64,000 nt of DNA, taken from the NCBI RefSeq assembly GCF_050947875.1, contig NC_134568.1, positions 218,363,673 to 218,427,672 on the forward strand, in the 5' to 3' direction. Below are positions 1 to 12,361 of this stretch, one piece after another (within the stretch, counting starts at the first letter, position 1; the number at the start of each line of letters is the position of its first letter). The notes under the pieces were generated by a model. The model ran no database searches. It saw only the letters and a list, made by a program, of their open reading frames with translations, and had not been told where the DNA came from. The translations under genes were made by a program, and so were the position numbers. The DNA is from Dermacentor variabilis (lineage: Eukaryota; Arthropoda; Arachnida; Ixodida; Ixodidae).

Positions 1-2083
1 TGCGCGATAAAGCCGATATTTTACTCTGCCTGTGAATGCAACTTGAAATTGAGGACTGCAGTCCGAACTTGGCATTGGGGACTTCCCAGTATACTCGTCA
101 ATTTCAGTTTATGCATGTTAATTATAAAGAAATTAAGTTTTTTCGGCGACCCTGTGGCCCGTATACTTTTGGTCACGGCTGTACAAAGGAAACCCAATAT
201 GATATACTCCGGACATGATGTCTACGTTGCACCATTGTTTGCTTTTGCATTAGTTGGCTATTTCCGCGCTTTTAGCTGGCTAGAATTCTTATGGATCAAT
301 CAACATGAATGTCACCTTGGAGTAACTGTATAATATACGTAAACTAGGGCGTCTCGCTCTGGGGGGAACTGAACCGCAGACATTAAGTAGTCAAGCTATC
401 CATGACGACGCTCCATGAAACGGATTAAACGTTCGCTGTTTGTTACACTTTGATATAACGAATGTGGTTGTGTAGAGGAAATTGTAAGTTTTGCACGTTG
501 GCTTAAACATGAATGTGGTGTTGCCTGAATTTCTACATTTACGTGGGGATTTGAAACACTACGCCTCGTTATCGAATTATTTCCTGGACCTAATTCAGTT
601 CTACCTAGGTCAATTCTACCTTCGAGATTGCAAAAAGGATGTTTATCTATGTTGCGTCTGCACACCAAAACGTAAAACTTGGCAAGATTTTCAGGTCCTC
701 CTAGATTAGATATGACCGTAAGGTCTAGTCATTAGGACTAGTCATTAGGAGCACAGTTTATTAAATTTATTTATGCTTAGCAGGAGAAAACCCGGCATTT
801 TTCAAACATTTGCATAGCGGATAACGGTAGCAAATGCGCCTCAATAATGACAAAGAAACTCGATACTTCATCTGTAAGTTCGAGACAGGAACGAATAGAT
901 CTTGCTAGTTGTCACTGAAGAAGCCCTTATGGTGGTCTACGGAGACCTTGGGAAAAAGCCGCTGAATATAAAGCGCTTTGCACGTTCAGAGCATAGCTCA
1001 ACTGGGAGCATTGTACAACACTGATCCACCCCATCACCTACTGGCAAATCTACGATGTATGTACTTTCAACACCACAGAGACATAACATTTCAATACTTT
1101 GATCTGTTGGACCGAGGACTGTAAGTAAAGGATATAATGAAATAAAAATGGCACTGTCTAATGGGCTCAAATGATCTCTCGCCTGACAAAGCTGCAACCG
1201 ATTTCCGACACTTACTGAACCAGTACTTCTCCAGTACTTTGCAAACTACTTTCGAGGTTGTTGCTTTTTATTAAGATATGTTACGTTTTTCGGTCAATTC
1301 CACCCTTAACTAGCGTGCTAAAGTCCGGTTGCAAGCTACTTGTTTTAAAACATCCGTGATCACTCCCAACACTTATATTGCAACTGCATAGCCACTCGCG
1401 AATACAGTTAAAAGCTTGTGTTTTCGCAAAGTTTCTGGTCCGTCAATTATTGTGGTTGGTGGCCAAATACCTCTCCTGATGCGAGGCCGAATTTGTGGTC
1501 ATATGTGCTCGCAACGCCGTAATGGCGACGAAGTTAGTGCCCGAACCAGTTTTATTTTCTTTTTTTTTTTTTGTAATAACGCGCCTACCAGGGATCTATG
1601 ATGAGGTCGTACATCGACGTAGGGTAACGTACTGCACAAAATATATGAAGAAGGCTGGAAAGAGAGACAGGACAGAGCGCAGTCCGCAACAATGTACTTA
1701 TCGACGTATATACGCGTTGCACACTTACGGTGCCTGTACAGCAAGGCAGCGGTAACCTAAATACAATGCAAGGCACAAACGCCCCATTAAACTGTAGTTG
1801 TTTATTTAGTTGTTCTTTATCCTGTTACCTTTATTTTATTTTCCTAACGAACTTAAAATGGTCCAATAAATTATATTGATGAACAGCCACCTAGAAACAA
1901 AATGTCAGCAAACATTCGCTGTAGAAAAGTAAAAAGATTGCGCTTCAATGGTTCAAGGTATACTCGGACAAAGCTTCTTCAGAGCACACTATTCATGCCG
2001 AAGAATTTCCGCCCCGCTGGGATACTTGGCAAAAAAAAAATTGACGCTATGGTCATAACTCCCAATCAGGGGATATGAGATAT
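1..2083. other. unassigned AT-rich DNA
   Basis: I recognise no gene or named repeat here. Short frames on both strands have no domain, no strong start context and no convincing splice signals. A minus-strand frame at 937-1197 has a faint resemblance to the actin GDGV region, but I do not trust it (see rejected). Confidence 0.5.
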
Positions 2084-2139
<56 letters not shown>

Positions 2140-2140
2140 T
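2084..2140. repeat. (TTTA)n microsatellite, LINE tail on the minus strand
   Basis: A run of about 14 TTTA units. Read on the minus strand it is (TAAA)n and directly follows the 3' end of the LINE fragment at 2141-2660, so it is most simply that element's 3' tail. Confidence 0.85.
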
Positions 2141-2660
2141 ACATACTGCGGCCCTAAAAGGGTTATCGCAGGAGTGGGGTACCAAATCAAGGCTACCACA
2201 CACACAGCAAGAGGGGTACACAAATCAACGGTACAAAACAAAGCACTAGTGTAAGAAATACGTTGAAAAAGAAAATAAAAGTGGTCTCAATACATACGGA
2301 TATGCATATAAACACAGTCAATAATACATGGTTCTAGGAATCACGGGCATCAACCAGTGAGTGCCTTAACAAAATTATCAAATGTCAATTTTCGTATGTT
2401 ATGGGGAAGTTGGTTCCACAATTCAGTGGATCGTTGAAAAAAAAACTACGTTTGAATTTGTCAGTGCGGGCGTACAGGGTGTTATATGTTCGCGTATGCG
2501 CGCTGATCTGCGAAGCACTGCCGGAGCAAATTGTAAACGCGCCACGGGCAGTATACACATTTGTAGGAAGCAATCTGGCGTAGTACTTTGTTGTAAAGTA
2601 CTACACCAGAATGTTCGAATAACTACAGTGACACGCCGCACAGCATACTGCATCGCCTCA
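2141..2660 (-). pseudogene. 3' end of a CR1/Jockey-like LINE, decayed
   Basis: On the minus strand, translation gives the C-terminal peptide typical of CR1/Jockey-type non-LTR retrotransposons: a segment like DKFKRSFFF, then a shift of frame, then ELWNQLPHNIR, a residual form of the FFPRT..EWNQLP motif. This is followed by KALTG and a stop near 2350. After a short 3' UTR the copy ends in the (TAAA)n tail at 2084-2140. Only the extreme C-terminus of the reverse transcriptase protein remains, so the insertion was 5'-truncated and has since lost frame in an A-run around 2437-2446. It is non-functional. The clade call rests on the short motif and tail type only. Confidence 0.6.
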
Positions 2661-4059
2661 GTAAGAAGCAAGCGAACAGTTTATTTGACAAATGTAATTT
2701 TTTCTCTTAAGTGTTGATCATCGGTCAGGTAAACTAGTCCTTAAATGACGTTAAGGCTAATCGTGCCACCAGCTACGCTTCAGCGTCTCTGATAACTGGA
2801 ATCATTTTTTTAGAAAGCTGCAATGAGCTTTACAAACGAGCACTCTTGCACAATTTTCGAAATCAAAGCATGCATTAGCGATAAAGATCTGTAATTCTAA
2901 AAAACTAGAACTGTAAGCAAAAACTTGAACGAGCATTCATGTATACCGAGCATGAGCGCCTATAGATTTAGGATTGCGCGCCTCTAGACACCTTCGGCTC
3001 GCCGTCTTGATGGCGCTCAAAACCAGAGTGAAGACCATGCACCAAGAGGGTGCATCTTGTTTCGCTCACCAAAATTCCCATATGTATGAAGATATGTTGT
3101 CATAAGTTGGCGTCATACTACAGTTATTCAGCACGCCACATTATTTATAAAGTGCACGTCGGAGGTTTCGGAACAATGGAGCATTTTAATAAGTGGCAAA
3201 ATCTCCTGTTTCTTCGACACCGTAGAAACTGCACATTAAAGTTCAGCCGTATCGACCATGGGAGGAAGTTTTGTTTTGGCTTACTACAACGAGTTGCGTT
3301 GATGAAGGAATCGGTTACTGCATATCTACCGCTTTAGGTATTACAAGGTATTTGTCGATAGGAAAGGAGGCGATCATCCCCTTACCAGACTTCTAAGTGC
3401 GTTACACAGGGCACCTCGATTCCATCACATGGAAAGGAAGTCTTAAAGCAACCTTACAGGGAAACCGCGGGGTTAGTCAGCCCTCCAGAGGCACAAACTA
3501 CAGCTGTCAATAATGCTTGGAACTGGGCTAGTTGATGAACTTCGATTATTTTTCCGCTGTAGAACTAAAACACAACAACAGGTGCACCAACGCGGAGAAA
3601 AGAGAATTAACGGGTGAAGCATTAACTGGAAGTTGGTGTTTACCGAAAATACAATGCAGAAAAGAGGGTATGAGCAGTCGCAATTGCGATGAGACGGGAT
3701 GTTGTCTTCGGGTCATGCGTAAAAGGAGCTCCGGGAACGTATCCATGCATGTACTGAAGACAGTGACGAGTGATCACGATTACTGCTGCTATTGCCCTCG
3801 TTTCACTTCTGCCTCACCTTTTTTATAACCATCAGTTGTGAATTTGCGCTTCACCTGTTCAGTCCAGTTTATCCTGGTCCTGTCGGTGTCGTTGTTATTT
3901 ACTGATAGAGCAAGAACGACAGATAGCATGCCAGCCGGGCTCTCAATTCACCACGTTCGGAGTTCCGCAATTACTCAAGACAAAATCGCGGGAGCTTGCG
4001 AATCCATTATCGTATTTCCCCTGGATCGTCTTTCCTCTTAGCGCCTTCAGAGATGAAAT
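2661..4059. other. unassigned
   Basis: No recognised coding or repeat feature. At 3520-3560 there is an isolated GGGCTAGTTG string resembling the head of the hairpin-tailed elements described below, but no hairpin follows, so it is not annotated as a copy. Confidence 0.4.
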
Positions 4060-4720
4060 CGTGCAGTGAAGTTTCTATACGTGCTTCCTCTGGCGTGGCG
4101 CGATACGTGACGAAGGCGAGATGCGAGCGAGACAGAGCGTGTTGCACTCACGGTCCAAGTTCCGGACGTCGAAGCCCTGGACGAAACGGCTGCTGCCGTC
4201 CTCGCAGGAGACCATGGCGCACGAGCTGCCCCCTTCGGGCTCGGGCGTCACGCGGTTGGTCGAAAGCGGCGCGTCGCCTGCCCTGCCCCGGCCAGCAGCC
4301 CGCGACAGCCCGTTTCTCCCCGAAACCTCGAAGAGCTCCGTGGCGCCTGTTGCAGAAACGTCGGCACGGATTCCAAGAGTCGTAGCCGCCCGCCTTGTGA
4401 GAGCGCCCGCGCACGCAACAGGTCCGAAACGACTCACGCCAACCTGCTGAGCGTCGCGCCAGGAACTTGGTGTAAGCGAGCCGATGCACGCGCTGCCGCA
4501 GAGTTTCGACCGTCACGTGACGCTCATGTGCGCTTCATGCGGTTGCTGTGGTGACAGGTCGCACACGGTCGGCGTCACTCGATGGCCACCAGCGGCCGAG
4601 CGGCGGGCGCCGGCGGGCCGCACTGTCCGGTGGTGAACGGTGCGACGGTGCGCCGACTGACTGCGGGGGCGTAGACCGGCTTTCCACCTTTGCATCCGGG
4701 TGGGGTCGTATGGTGGAGAA
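4060..4720. other. GC- and CpG-rich block, possible promoter or first-exon region
   Basis: This block is visibly richer in GC and CpG than its AT-rich surroundings. Overlapping frames occur on both strands (for example minus 4075-4437 and 4148-4516, plus 4121-4450), as expected by chance in GC-rich DNA. CpG-rich islands often mark promoters or first exons, and a minus-strand start codon followed by a splice donor lies inside (4152-4215). Confidence 0.35.
4152..4215 (-). CDS. possible first coding exon of an unrecognised gene
   Basis: On the minus strand an ATG at 4215-4213 sits in a very good start context (GCGCCATGG). It opens 21 codons beginning MVSCEDGSSRF and ending FDVRNLD, followed at 4151-4146 by GTGAGT, a consensus 5' splice donor. 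The exon would end in phase 1. Both the start and the donor lie within the CpG-rich block. I do not recognise the peptide and found no matching acceptor exon at lower coordinates; the next exon may lie outside the window, since tick introns are often long. Good start context plus donor can arise by chance in GC-rich DNA, so this is a weak candidate. Confidence 0.25.
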
Positions 4721-7284
4721 CAGCAGGGAATTGTTTGTAATGTACACAAGGAGATATGTACAAAGAAGGTGACAGAAGAGAAAGTAACAGACTGCTTGTT
4801 TTCGATTCCTGCTTTTTTTCTTCCCCTGAGCTTTTTTGCCTGCTACCATGAGTTTTGCGAACTTCCGTGCGATCTCGCCAAGTAGGGCACAGCAAACCAA
4901 CTTAGCAAAGAATTGACCCACAAAATAGTACCAGTGAGCAAACCTGTGTGCTGCCTAATAAAACATTCTGTCACGACATAGAAAACCTGCCCCTTCATGT
5001 AATGTCGGCTCATGGGAATCTGTAGAGATCACATATCTTTTAATGGAAGAAAGCAGGATATTCGACGGCCTTTTCTTTTCTTAAATTTCTTATGTTTGGC
5101 CTACCCTTTCTTGGCCCGTTGGATATGGACCGATTCATGGTCAATACTCCAGACTGGATATGTGCCACTGCGACTCAAGGGCAACAGAATACTTAAATGT
5201 ATTTAAATATGTGGCGTCACTTCCCTGTACATGCTTCCCTCGACATGCGTGATGCATCTCCTTAGTACTCGTGACATCGCTGCATCGACGTCTCACATCC
5301 GCCAGGTTGGTTGTTTCAATTTGTACATACTTTGTGAACGACGTAATACACAAGCACAAACATTACGCGAGATTAAAGTTGTCACCTGTGCGCAAACATA
5401 AACATTGCATGGAGTTGCCTGTTGCATAGGACGAAAAGGAACACTAATGTACGCGTCGCACTTAGTTGCACAGCCCCCCATTGAGTAAACCGCTTCACTA
5501 AACCTTCGAATCGCATAGATTCAACCTGCGCGTTAGATCTGCACACATTTTTCCCCTCCGTGGATAATGGCAGCCGCGCGTAGTCGTATGCCAGCATGTT
5601 AAGGAATATTCACTGAGGGACAAAATCTGTGCTACGGGAGGCAAAAAAAATTTCATCGCAGTTACGTGAACCTGATATTATATTTCTTTCATATATACAA
5701 CTGTGGTATGAAATTCATTTTTATCGACACTATTTTCGACTACAAAAGTTAAGAGACTACAATTCAAGACTAAAGCGCCAAGCCGAACCTTACCAGTGCG
5801 CAGCATGACAAAGAGCTTCAATTTTATGGATTGTTTCATCGTAAAACCATTAGCAAAATATCTTGCGCCAGTTAAGAGCGCTAGGGAATTGCTGTCCCCC
5901 TTCACGTGAGACGCGCCAGGAAACATAATTAAGGCTTCAGGGGAAGCTAAAAATCTTGGACTTAGTGTGGTCTGTGTCTGAAACCGATTAGTATCTTGGG
6001 AAACTCCGAAAGGTAAGTAAGCATCACGTGCCTCCCTTTGCCGTCATCCTTCATAATACTGCCGCTACAGTGCCAGCATATGGTACAAGGATTTTAATGA
6101 ATGTGTCGTATCTGTTTGGACTGTCTCCAGTCGAAATACAAGAGCAGTATTTACTTCATCCTCGTGTATACCCCCCTCTCCTCACCGCATCACTGTATAG
6201 ACGCATACACGGTGAAAGAAACATTTTCGCAAAATGCAGGCACTGGCCGATGGTCATTACAGCGACACCAGAAAATGGTTGCTGCATTTCCACCTCCCCC
6301 TCAAGCCAGCTGCCCACCAAGCGCTTCTCACGCCTGTGGCCCCGATCAAATACTGCTGGCGTTGACTGTGACAACACTATAAGGCCGTTCTGGCAAGACC
6401 ATCCGTCTTGTCTCCGGAATTCCAAACGGGAGATATATTATTTCGTGCATTGACCGCGGGCAAAAAAAAGTATGCACTCGAGGTTGGCGTTAAATGATGG
6501 TAACAAACCGTATCTATGTGAAGGCGTAGCGCTGAAGGGAGAAATTCGTATTTGAAGAAGTTGAAACTGAAATTGAAAATGAAATGAAATTGATATGCTT
6601 TCATATAATCACGGTACGCTGATAGAAAAACGTGTTCCATGTCTCAGGGAGATCCAGTTCCCAGCGAGCGCAGCCGATAACAATTGAAGACATAAATGGA
6701 AAACGCGTACGTGGCATTTTTATTTAAATCACCTTCGAACCTTTTTTTTCACTCCTGCTATATACTAAAGCCAAAGTGAAAAAAAAACGATATTAGACTC
6801 CGACGGGACGGTCTGAACACCCGTACAACGTCTGATAGCCTTGGAATTAGGAGAAGCAACACGAACAAAGGTGTTGTCAGCAGAATCCATGTGTGTCTGC
6901 AATGTCTCTGTTGCGTCACTCTTGTTTTGCATGGCATTAAGCTCTCCGGCTGCGTTGCCTGAAGGCTGTCGCCAGCGGCTGACCACAGGCCTTTGTACAG
7001 GTATAATACGCGCACCGGTTACAAGGCCGCCTCACTAGGTGCGGGCTCGATCGCATCGATGTATCGACGCGAGGACAAAAACACGGCGTCGTGTTTGCCC
7101 CGGGGTGCATGGAGCCACGCTTCGTATTTACGCATCGCTCCCATTTGGTACGATCGACCGGCCCGGGCTTTCTGCAGTCCTATACTGTCCGACCAATGAT
7201 GTGTTGACGGGAACGTTTCGCTCATTTTTAAACGTGACGTTGATGTATATTCGTGAGCAGTGACGGCCGCTTGGTTTGTGGTCA
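4721..7284. other. unassigned
   Basis: No feature recognised. Frames of 60-141 codons occur on both strands (the longest is plus 6028-6453) but show no domains, biased composition or start and splice signals that would support a gene. Confidence 0.45.
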
Positions 7285-7790
7285 ATGTTTTTTAGAGCGC
7301 AGCTCGTAGGCGTGTTCGTCCCTGCGGCGAGCGTCGCCGTCGGCGACCCTCGGCGTAACCAAACGAATGAGCACAGCGAAGGATGAAAGAGCGAACGCGG
7401 AGCGCAGCGGGATACGAAAGACGGCGATAGCGAAGAAGTGCGAGGAAGAAAGCGGAGGAGGAGGGTATGGCGAAAGCGTGAGAACTTGGAAGAGTAGTGT
7501 CACGCAAGACGGGCCCTGCGGCTACGATGGCTACGAGATAGCGCCAGAGTAGCGCGCGTCGTCTGTTCACCGATGGCGCCACCCATACCATACGTGGAAA
7601 CAAAGCACTGCATGAGCGGAGCTCTGTCTGCGGCGGCTGCTGTGAATCGCGCCCACGCCTCACCCACGCACTTCCTCTCGCTATCTCCCGATTAGCGAGG
7701 CAGTCGCGCCACATTTCACTCTGTTGGCAACGTGCCGCACTCGACATATTGTCCGCGCCAGCCAATATATCGCGAAATGAAAATACCTAT
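7285..7790. repeat. GC-rich block, probably an unnamed interspersed repeat
   Basis: This stretch is rich in purine/CG strings such as GCGAGCGTCGCCGTCGGCGA and yields a 157-codon minus-strand frame (7292-7765) that is strongly Arg/Ser/Ala-biased and domain-free. The frame is best read as compositional. My impression is of a dispersed tick repeat, but there is no second copy in this window to prove it. Confidence 0.25.
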
Positions 7791-8423
7791 AGAGCTGCGG
7801 TCAAATTTCACATTAGGGTGTATAGTAATCGTCGGTGATGTTTTTCCCCTAGAACACCTGTCTAACAACAACTATAATTTCGAAATGTGAGCGAATCCAT
7901 AAGGCAGTGGGCCAAATGCAGCAGCTACAAATAGCGATAAGATAGACAGCGAGACGATCTATAATGACAGATGATCTAAGAATTGAGAGCCTTGATCAAA
8001 GTTCTGACCTGCTACTCAGCATTGCCGAAGGAGAGTACTTTAATAAAAACGAGAAGTGCAGAAAACTGTTGATGATAAATATCAAAATGGTTGATGATAA
8101 AGATCAAAATTGGAGCTTGAGTGAACATAAACAGTGAAGACTCGTTCAAAGGCTCAAATGCAAACCACTCTCGTGCAAGAATTTGACATTAGTCTATAGA
8201 ATATCACGCCAACGACAAGGGTCCGACTAATGTCACAAGAGCACCTTTTCAGACAAAGGTCGAGTGATCAGCTTTCACAAAAACTCTACCAGTGACTTAA
8301 CTGCGCTGCTTACACATTATCCAACGGCATGAATTACTGCTCTCAAACTTTAAGCTAAATCTGTAGAGCTCCCACGTTTTGCTGTCTCGTCCAACCGTTT
8401 TTCACTCCAACGGCTGTACGTAT
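7791..8423. other. unassigned AT-rich DNA
   Basis: Nothing recognised. The phrase TTGATGATAAA(T/G)ATCAAAA occurs twice at about 8069-8110 as a small local duplication. Confidence 0.4.
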
Positions 8424-8642
8424 ACCGTGTGTCCCACCAAACGTTAGCCAAGCTGTTCAAAGAAAAAAAAAGATTTCAAAGACACCGTGCAAGACACAGT
8501 TTAAAAACGTGCGGTATTCGGTCGCCAGAGCTCTGGCGACCGAACGCCATAGGTATTGAAATCGTATCTCACACCATGCTTTTTAAAGTTTGTTTGTCTT
8601 TTTCTTGCAACCACTTGGCTAACGTTAGCCGGGGCACCCTAT
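8424..8642. mobile_element. MITE-like element with GGGTGCCCC-type termini
   Basis: Left end GTGTGTCCC..AACGTTAGCCAAG and right end, read inverted, GGGTGCCCC..TAACGTTAGCCAAG form imperfect terminal inverted repeats of about 40 bp. The flanks carry TA, suggesting a TA target site. The centre is a perfect 28-bp palindrome (8517-8544). The interior has no transposase frame, so it would be a non-autonomous DNA transposon. Similar termini occur at 24280, 29156 and about 37972. Confidence 0.6.
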
Positions 8643-10599
8643 GTATGCCCAACGATGTGTTCAGCTATATAGAAGGTTCGCAAAAAATATATCGAAGCAC
8701 CTCTTCCTTGGCACGCTGCGACGTGCATGAGGCGCAGCCTGCGTTCTGTCTCCGAGAGGCTTCCAAGTCTGGCCTCTTATTTTCTGCGCTGGCAAGATTA
8801 CAACATGACCGATAATTCAACCAAAGCGACAGATTGAATACTACATGAAACCGCCTCGTGTTTGACCTCGAGGTAAACTTTAGTGTACCCGAATTTGCTT
8901 GAACAATCTCCTCTATTTCCTGTGACACCGATTATCGGAACTCTTTGGTTGGTATGTACTCTATTTCATGCGCTCCGTATTGTCCGTCCCCGCGGGAACG
9001 TTGGCGATTGACCCCTTGGTTCCAAATTGCCCTCAGATACGCCGTAAAGGAAGCGTCTCGTGCTATACATATACATGGGGCGAGAATTTGGTAATCGTTG
9101 CGCTGAGAGGCGGGAATGTCGGACGTAACTGGTGGGCACGAAACGATTGTTATGCGTCAAAATGGACAATCAAAAATGCTATACATGTCCGACAAGCGCT
9201 AAGTGATGTCGTTTCTTCACCCAAATAGCACTTGGTAGAGCCGTTAAGCAGTTCTGCCATCGAAGTCAGAATGGACCCGAAGTCTTTCGAGGATGTCTTT
9301 GAGCGCAGTTTTCTATGCAGGGTTTGAGCCCACTCACCCGTTGTCGGCATCGTTTTCTTCGAATGAATGCGCGCACGTCATATTTTGACGTCCTCATGCA
9401 GCGAAACACACACCGATGGACTGAAAGCACGCGATGCTATTTACCTTCCGCGGTTCTTGCATTATCAAAGCCAATTAGTGTTTTTTTTATTGAGGACACT
9501 GTCTAGAAAGCAACCTTAACTACAACCTTCGTGATCAGGTGGATTAATGCGGAGTGCTTTTTCGGAAAACATGGCTAAATCATCTAGTGGTGCTTTCTTC
9601 GAGATCTTCACCTATTTCAAAGGGAAGAGAACCTCTACTTAATCAGGAACATCAATATAAAGCCCGCAGCTGTAGGCGCGATCGAGCTTCGTAATAAAAG
9701 GATCCATTCGTGATAAAGGGCTCACTATTGTTATGAATACATTTGTGCCAAACAAGCATAGAAGAGTGCATAAACGCAAACCTTTATGACCGGAAAAAAT
9801 ATTCCTCTAATAACAGAAACTAAAACGCGCTAAAATGAGTACTCCTAATTCTATTGACATTAATTATATTAAGAACGATTTGAGGCGTGCAGTGCATGAT
9901 TCTAAGATCTTCTTTTTTTTTATTTGAACAAGATTAGCCAACTTCATGAATAGCAAACCAAAAAAAATTTTTGGCATTACTTAAGTGGGAATATTAAGAA
10001 GCACGTGACGCAGATTTCAGTTGACGGAAACTTTGTTACAGATAGGAGAGTTATCGCTCAGCATTAACATTTGTTTTACCTACGCTTTTTAAACGAAGTA
10101 CATGCGTGAAGTTGCGTCATAGGGAATTTTCAGCATCCGAAGTTGATCTTATTTCCTACCACGGTCTATAGTCGCGATGCTGATAAACCTGCACACAAAA
10201 TCCTCTTGTGGTCCTGACGGTTTATCGAATGTTTTTCTTCACCGTTATGCCATATTAATTGCTAAATTTCTTGTAATAGAGTTTAGATGTTAATTGTTAC
10301 CTGCGAGTTTAACTGACGAATGGAAGACAACTCACGTAAAATTCCTTTTTAAGAAGGTAACAGCTTATTATTGGAAAATAATCACCCAATATCCCTAACA
10401 TTCTTTTCGTAAATTATTGTAACATGTTATGGGTTCACGTTTGTAGCTTATTTCTGTTTTCAAATGACAAGACCTCAGACACTATTTCTTATATTTTAAC
10501 ATTCTTTAGTAGCGTGACCTGCAGTAGTCGCCGGCCGGACTGTGTGTGACCTGTACTGCGTGGGTTCTGTTTTTTTCTTTTAGATTTGTCCTGTTGCTC
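8643..10599. other. unassigned AT-rich DNA
   Basis: No gene, RNA or repeat recognised in this stretch of nearly 2 kb. It is AT-rich with many short A and T runs. Confidence 0.45.
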
Positions 10600-10756
10600 T
10601 ATCTGTACTCTTCCATCCTCTGTTTCCTATCTTCCATTTCTATGCTTCTGTATTCTCCTTTCTGAAGAGTAGGCAGGCGTTGTGCCACTTCCGGTGGCAG
10701 TTGCCAGCTTGCTCCTCGCTTTCCCTTTCCTGTCAAGTATATAATATTTTCAAAAC

Positions 10757-10818
<62 letters not shown>
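10600..10818 (+). repeat. LINE 3' UTR copy 1 with (AAT)n tail
   Basis: About 150 bp of pyrimidine-rich sequence containing GTAGGCAGGCGTTGTGCC and GCTCCTCGCTTTCCC precedes a (TAA)n run at 10757-10818. The same unit recurs at 40265-40505, also followed by (AAT)n. I infer a 5'-truncated non-LTR retrotransposon whose 3' tail is the (AAT)n microsatellite. Confidence 0.6.
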
Positions 10819-10915
10819 GTAACATGCAAACGCATAATGAAATTTCCGGAGGAAAACTCCGTACTAACAAGCTTACTATACATGGATTTAAAGAAGAAAT
10901 TCTACGGTTACACAA

Positions 10916-12262
10916 TTGGTTACGGTAGTTCATGCATTTGCCGCATGCATTGATAACGATAGGCAAATTGATCCAATAGTTTTAGACTTTAGAAAGGCCT
11001 TTGACACAGTTGTTCATAAAAATTTCCCAATTAGCTCACAAATGTTAACTTTCCTGAAAATTGAAGTTCCAGGATTTCAGATTATCTACATAACCGAACA
11101 CAGTTTCTTTCAACTGATGGCAGTGAATCCTGTTGTCTTCCTGCGACATCAAGTTTGCCTCCAAGAAGTGTTCACACACCCTGGTCATTTCTGCTGTACT
11201 CAATGCTGCTACAACGCGTCTGATCACTCATGCATCTCAGTGCGGCTATCGGCACCGTTTTACAACAGTTCCGGCGCAACTCCTGCTGCCCACTCGGGTT
11301 TTTCTCCCAGAAGCTGAAGCCTGCAGAAACGCGCTACATCACGTCCGAATTACCACGTTATAGGCCCCTTACGACAATGTGTGAGTCCGCGAGTGAAAGA
11401 CCTGAGAACCGTCCGGACCGATAATATTATAGTCAAGCTAATGTACTTATAAGTATTGCACAAATTTTGGCATGGCTCTGAACACCAATAAAACTGTTTG
11501 TCTTTGCGTAACCCTCAATAAAGCTCCATTTAGATGTGTGGTACATATAACCTGACATATTTTCCTCTGAAACAGGTTAACAATCATAAGTATCTATAGC
11601 TACAGGAGTGACAATGAAGAATGTCCTTCTTAAAATTAGCATAGTGACAACATTTTCTACCCGGCCTTCAGCAAACTTTAATACTTAAAACATACGCTTT
11701 AAAATTGTCCTCCTATAACGTTAAACTTATTGGCTATTTCCACATTCATGCGGCCTAAGCTTAAATATTCTTCTATTGTTTAGGATCCTCCTCCCCCCCC
11801 CCTCATACTAAACACAACTTCAAAAAACCAGAAAAGATTCAGCGAGAAGCTGCCAGGTCTGTCTATCACAAATTTAAACACTCTGGCTTTCCTACTGGAA
11901 GATTGTCCTACTGAACTCATGAATGCTAACAGCATTGAATTGCCTAAATCGAGAAGAAAATGTCGTTTGAATTTTACTGAAGTTACTTCTTAACGCTAAA
12001 TTGGCTGCTGAATATACACACAGTTTCTTTCCCCATTATCTACAAGACCTACAAGAATCCAACTGGAATAACCCAATGGAAGCTATTATTATAACGCTCT
12101 GTACGAATGGATGCTCATCATTTTTGTATAATTGTTTGATTTTTCTCATACTACCGTGTTTTCTCTATAATACGGATATTTTATTAATTCTGTTGCCCGT
12201 CCTGTTTCGACCAATTTGATTTGCAGAATGTAACAAATAATAAACAAATAAAATGAACAAGC
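10916..12262 (+). pseudogene. CR1/Jockey-like LINE reverse transcriptase, decayed
   Basis: Plus-strand translations in several frames give, in order: an RT segment with LDFRKAFDTVVH (motif A; 10980-11020), a degraded motif around SSLPPRSVHTP (cf. GVPQGSVLGP; about 11145-11180), MALNTNKTV (11470-11500), then KLKYSSIVWDPP and KIQREAARSVYHKF (11750-11880). The last two are the thumb-region motifs of CR1/Jockey elements (RPKLEYASIVWDP, LEKIQRKAARF). A 3' UTR ends in an AATAAACAAATAAAA tail near 12262. Frameshifts and stops make it inactive. Between about 11185 and 11365 the LINE is interrupted by an RNase H-like piece of a gypsy element, annotated separately. Confidence 0.6.
11185..11345 (+). pseudogene. 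gypsy-type RNase H fragment inside a LINE relic
   Basis: One plus-strand frame reads SAAIGTVLQQF followed by CCPLGFFSQKLKPAETRY. This matches the region of Ty3/gypsy RNase H after the first catalytic Asp (..A.GAVL.Q.....PL.FFS.KL...E..Y). CR1-like coding motifs lie on both sides, so the gypsy piece either inserted there or was joined during repair. No LTR is visible. It is too short to place within a gypsy clade. Confidence 0.5.
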
Positions 12263-12361
12263 GTCCTTGGCGGAGGCGCTGGACAATGAACGGCAGCGGC
12301 GTTATACGGAGCACGAATACGACAGATGGTCTCGTAATGTTAGAACGCTGCACACCCCCTC

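Noticed and set aside
937..1197. Minus-strand frame with an actin-like VGDGV string and an upstream TTACAG acceptor
   Set aside because: Only a handful of positions agree with the actin nucleotide-binding region and no flanking actin motifs occur; chance is more likely.
3520..3610. GGGCTAGTTG string as a sixth hairpin-tailed element
   Set aside because: No hairpin follows and no flanking duplication was found.
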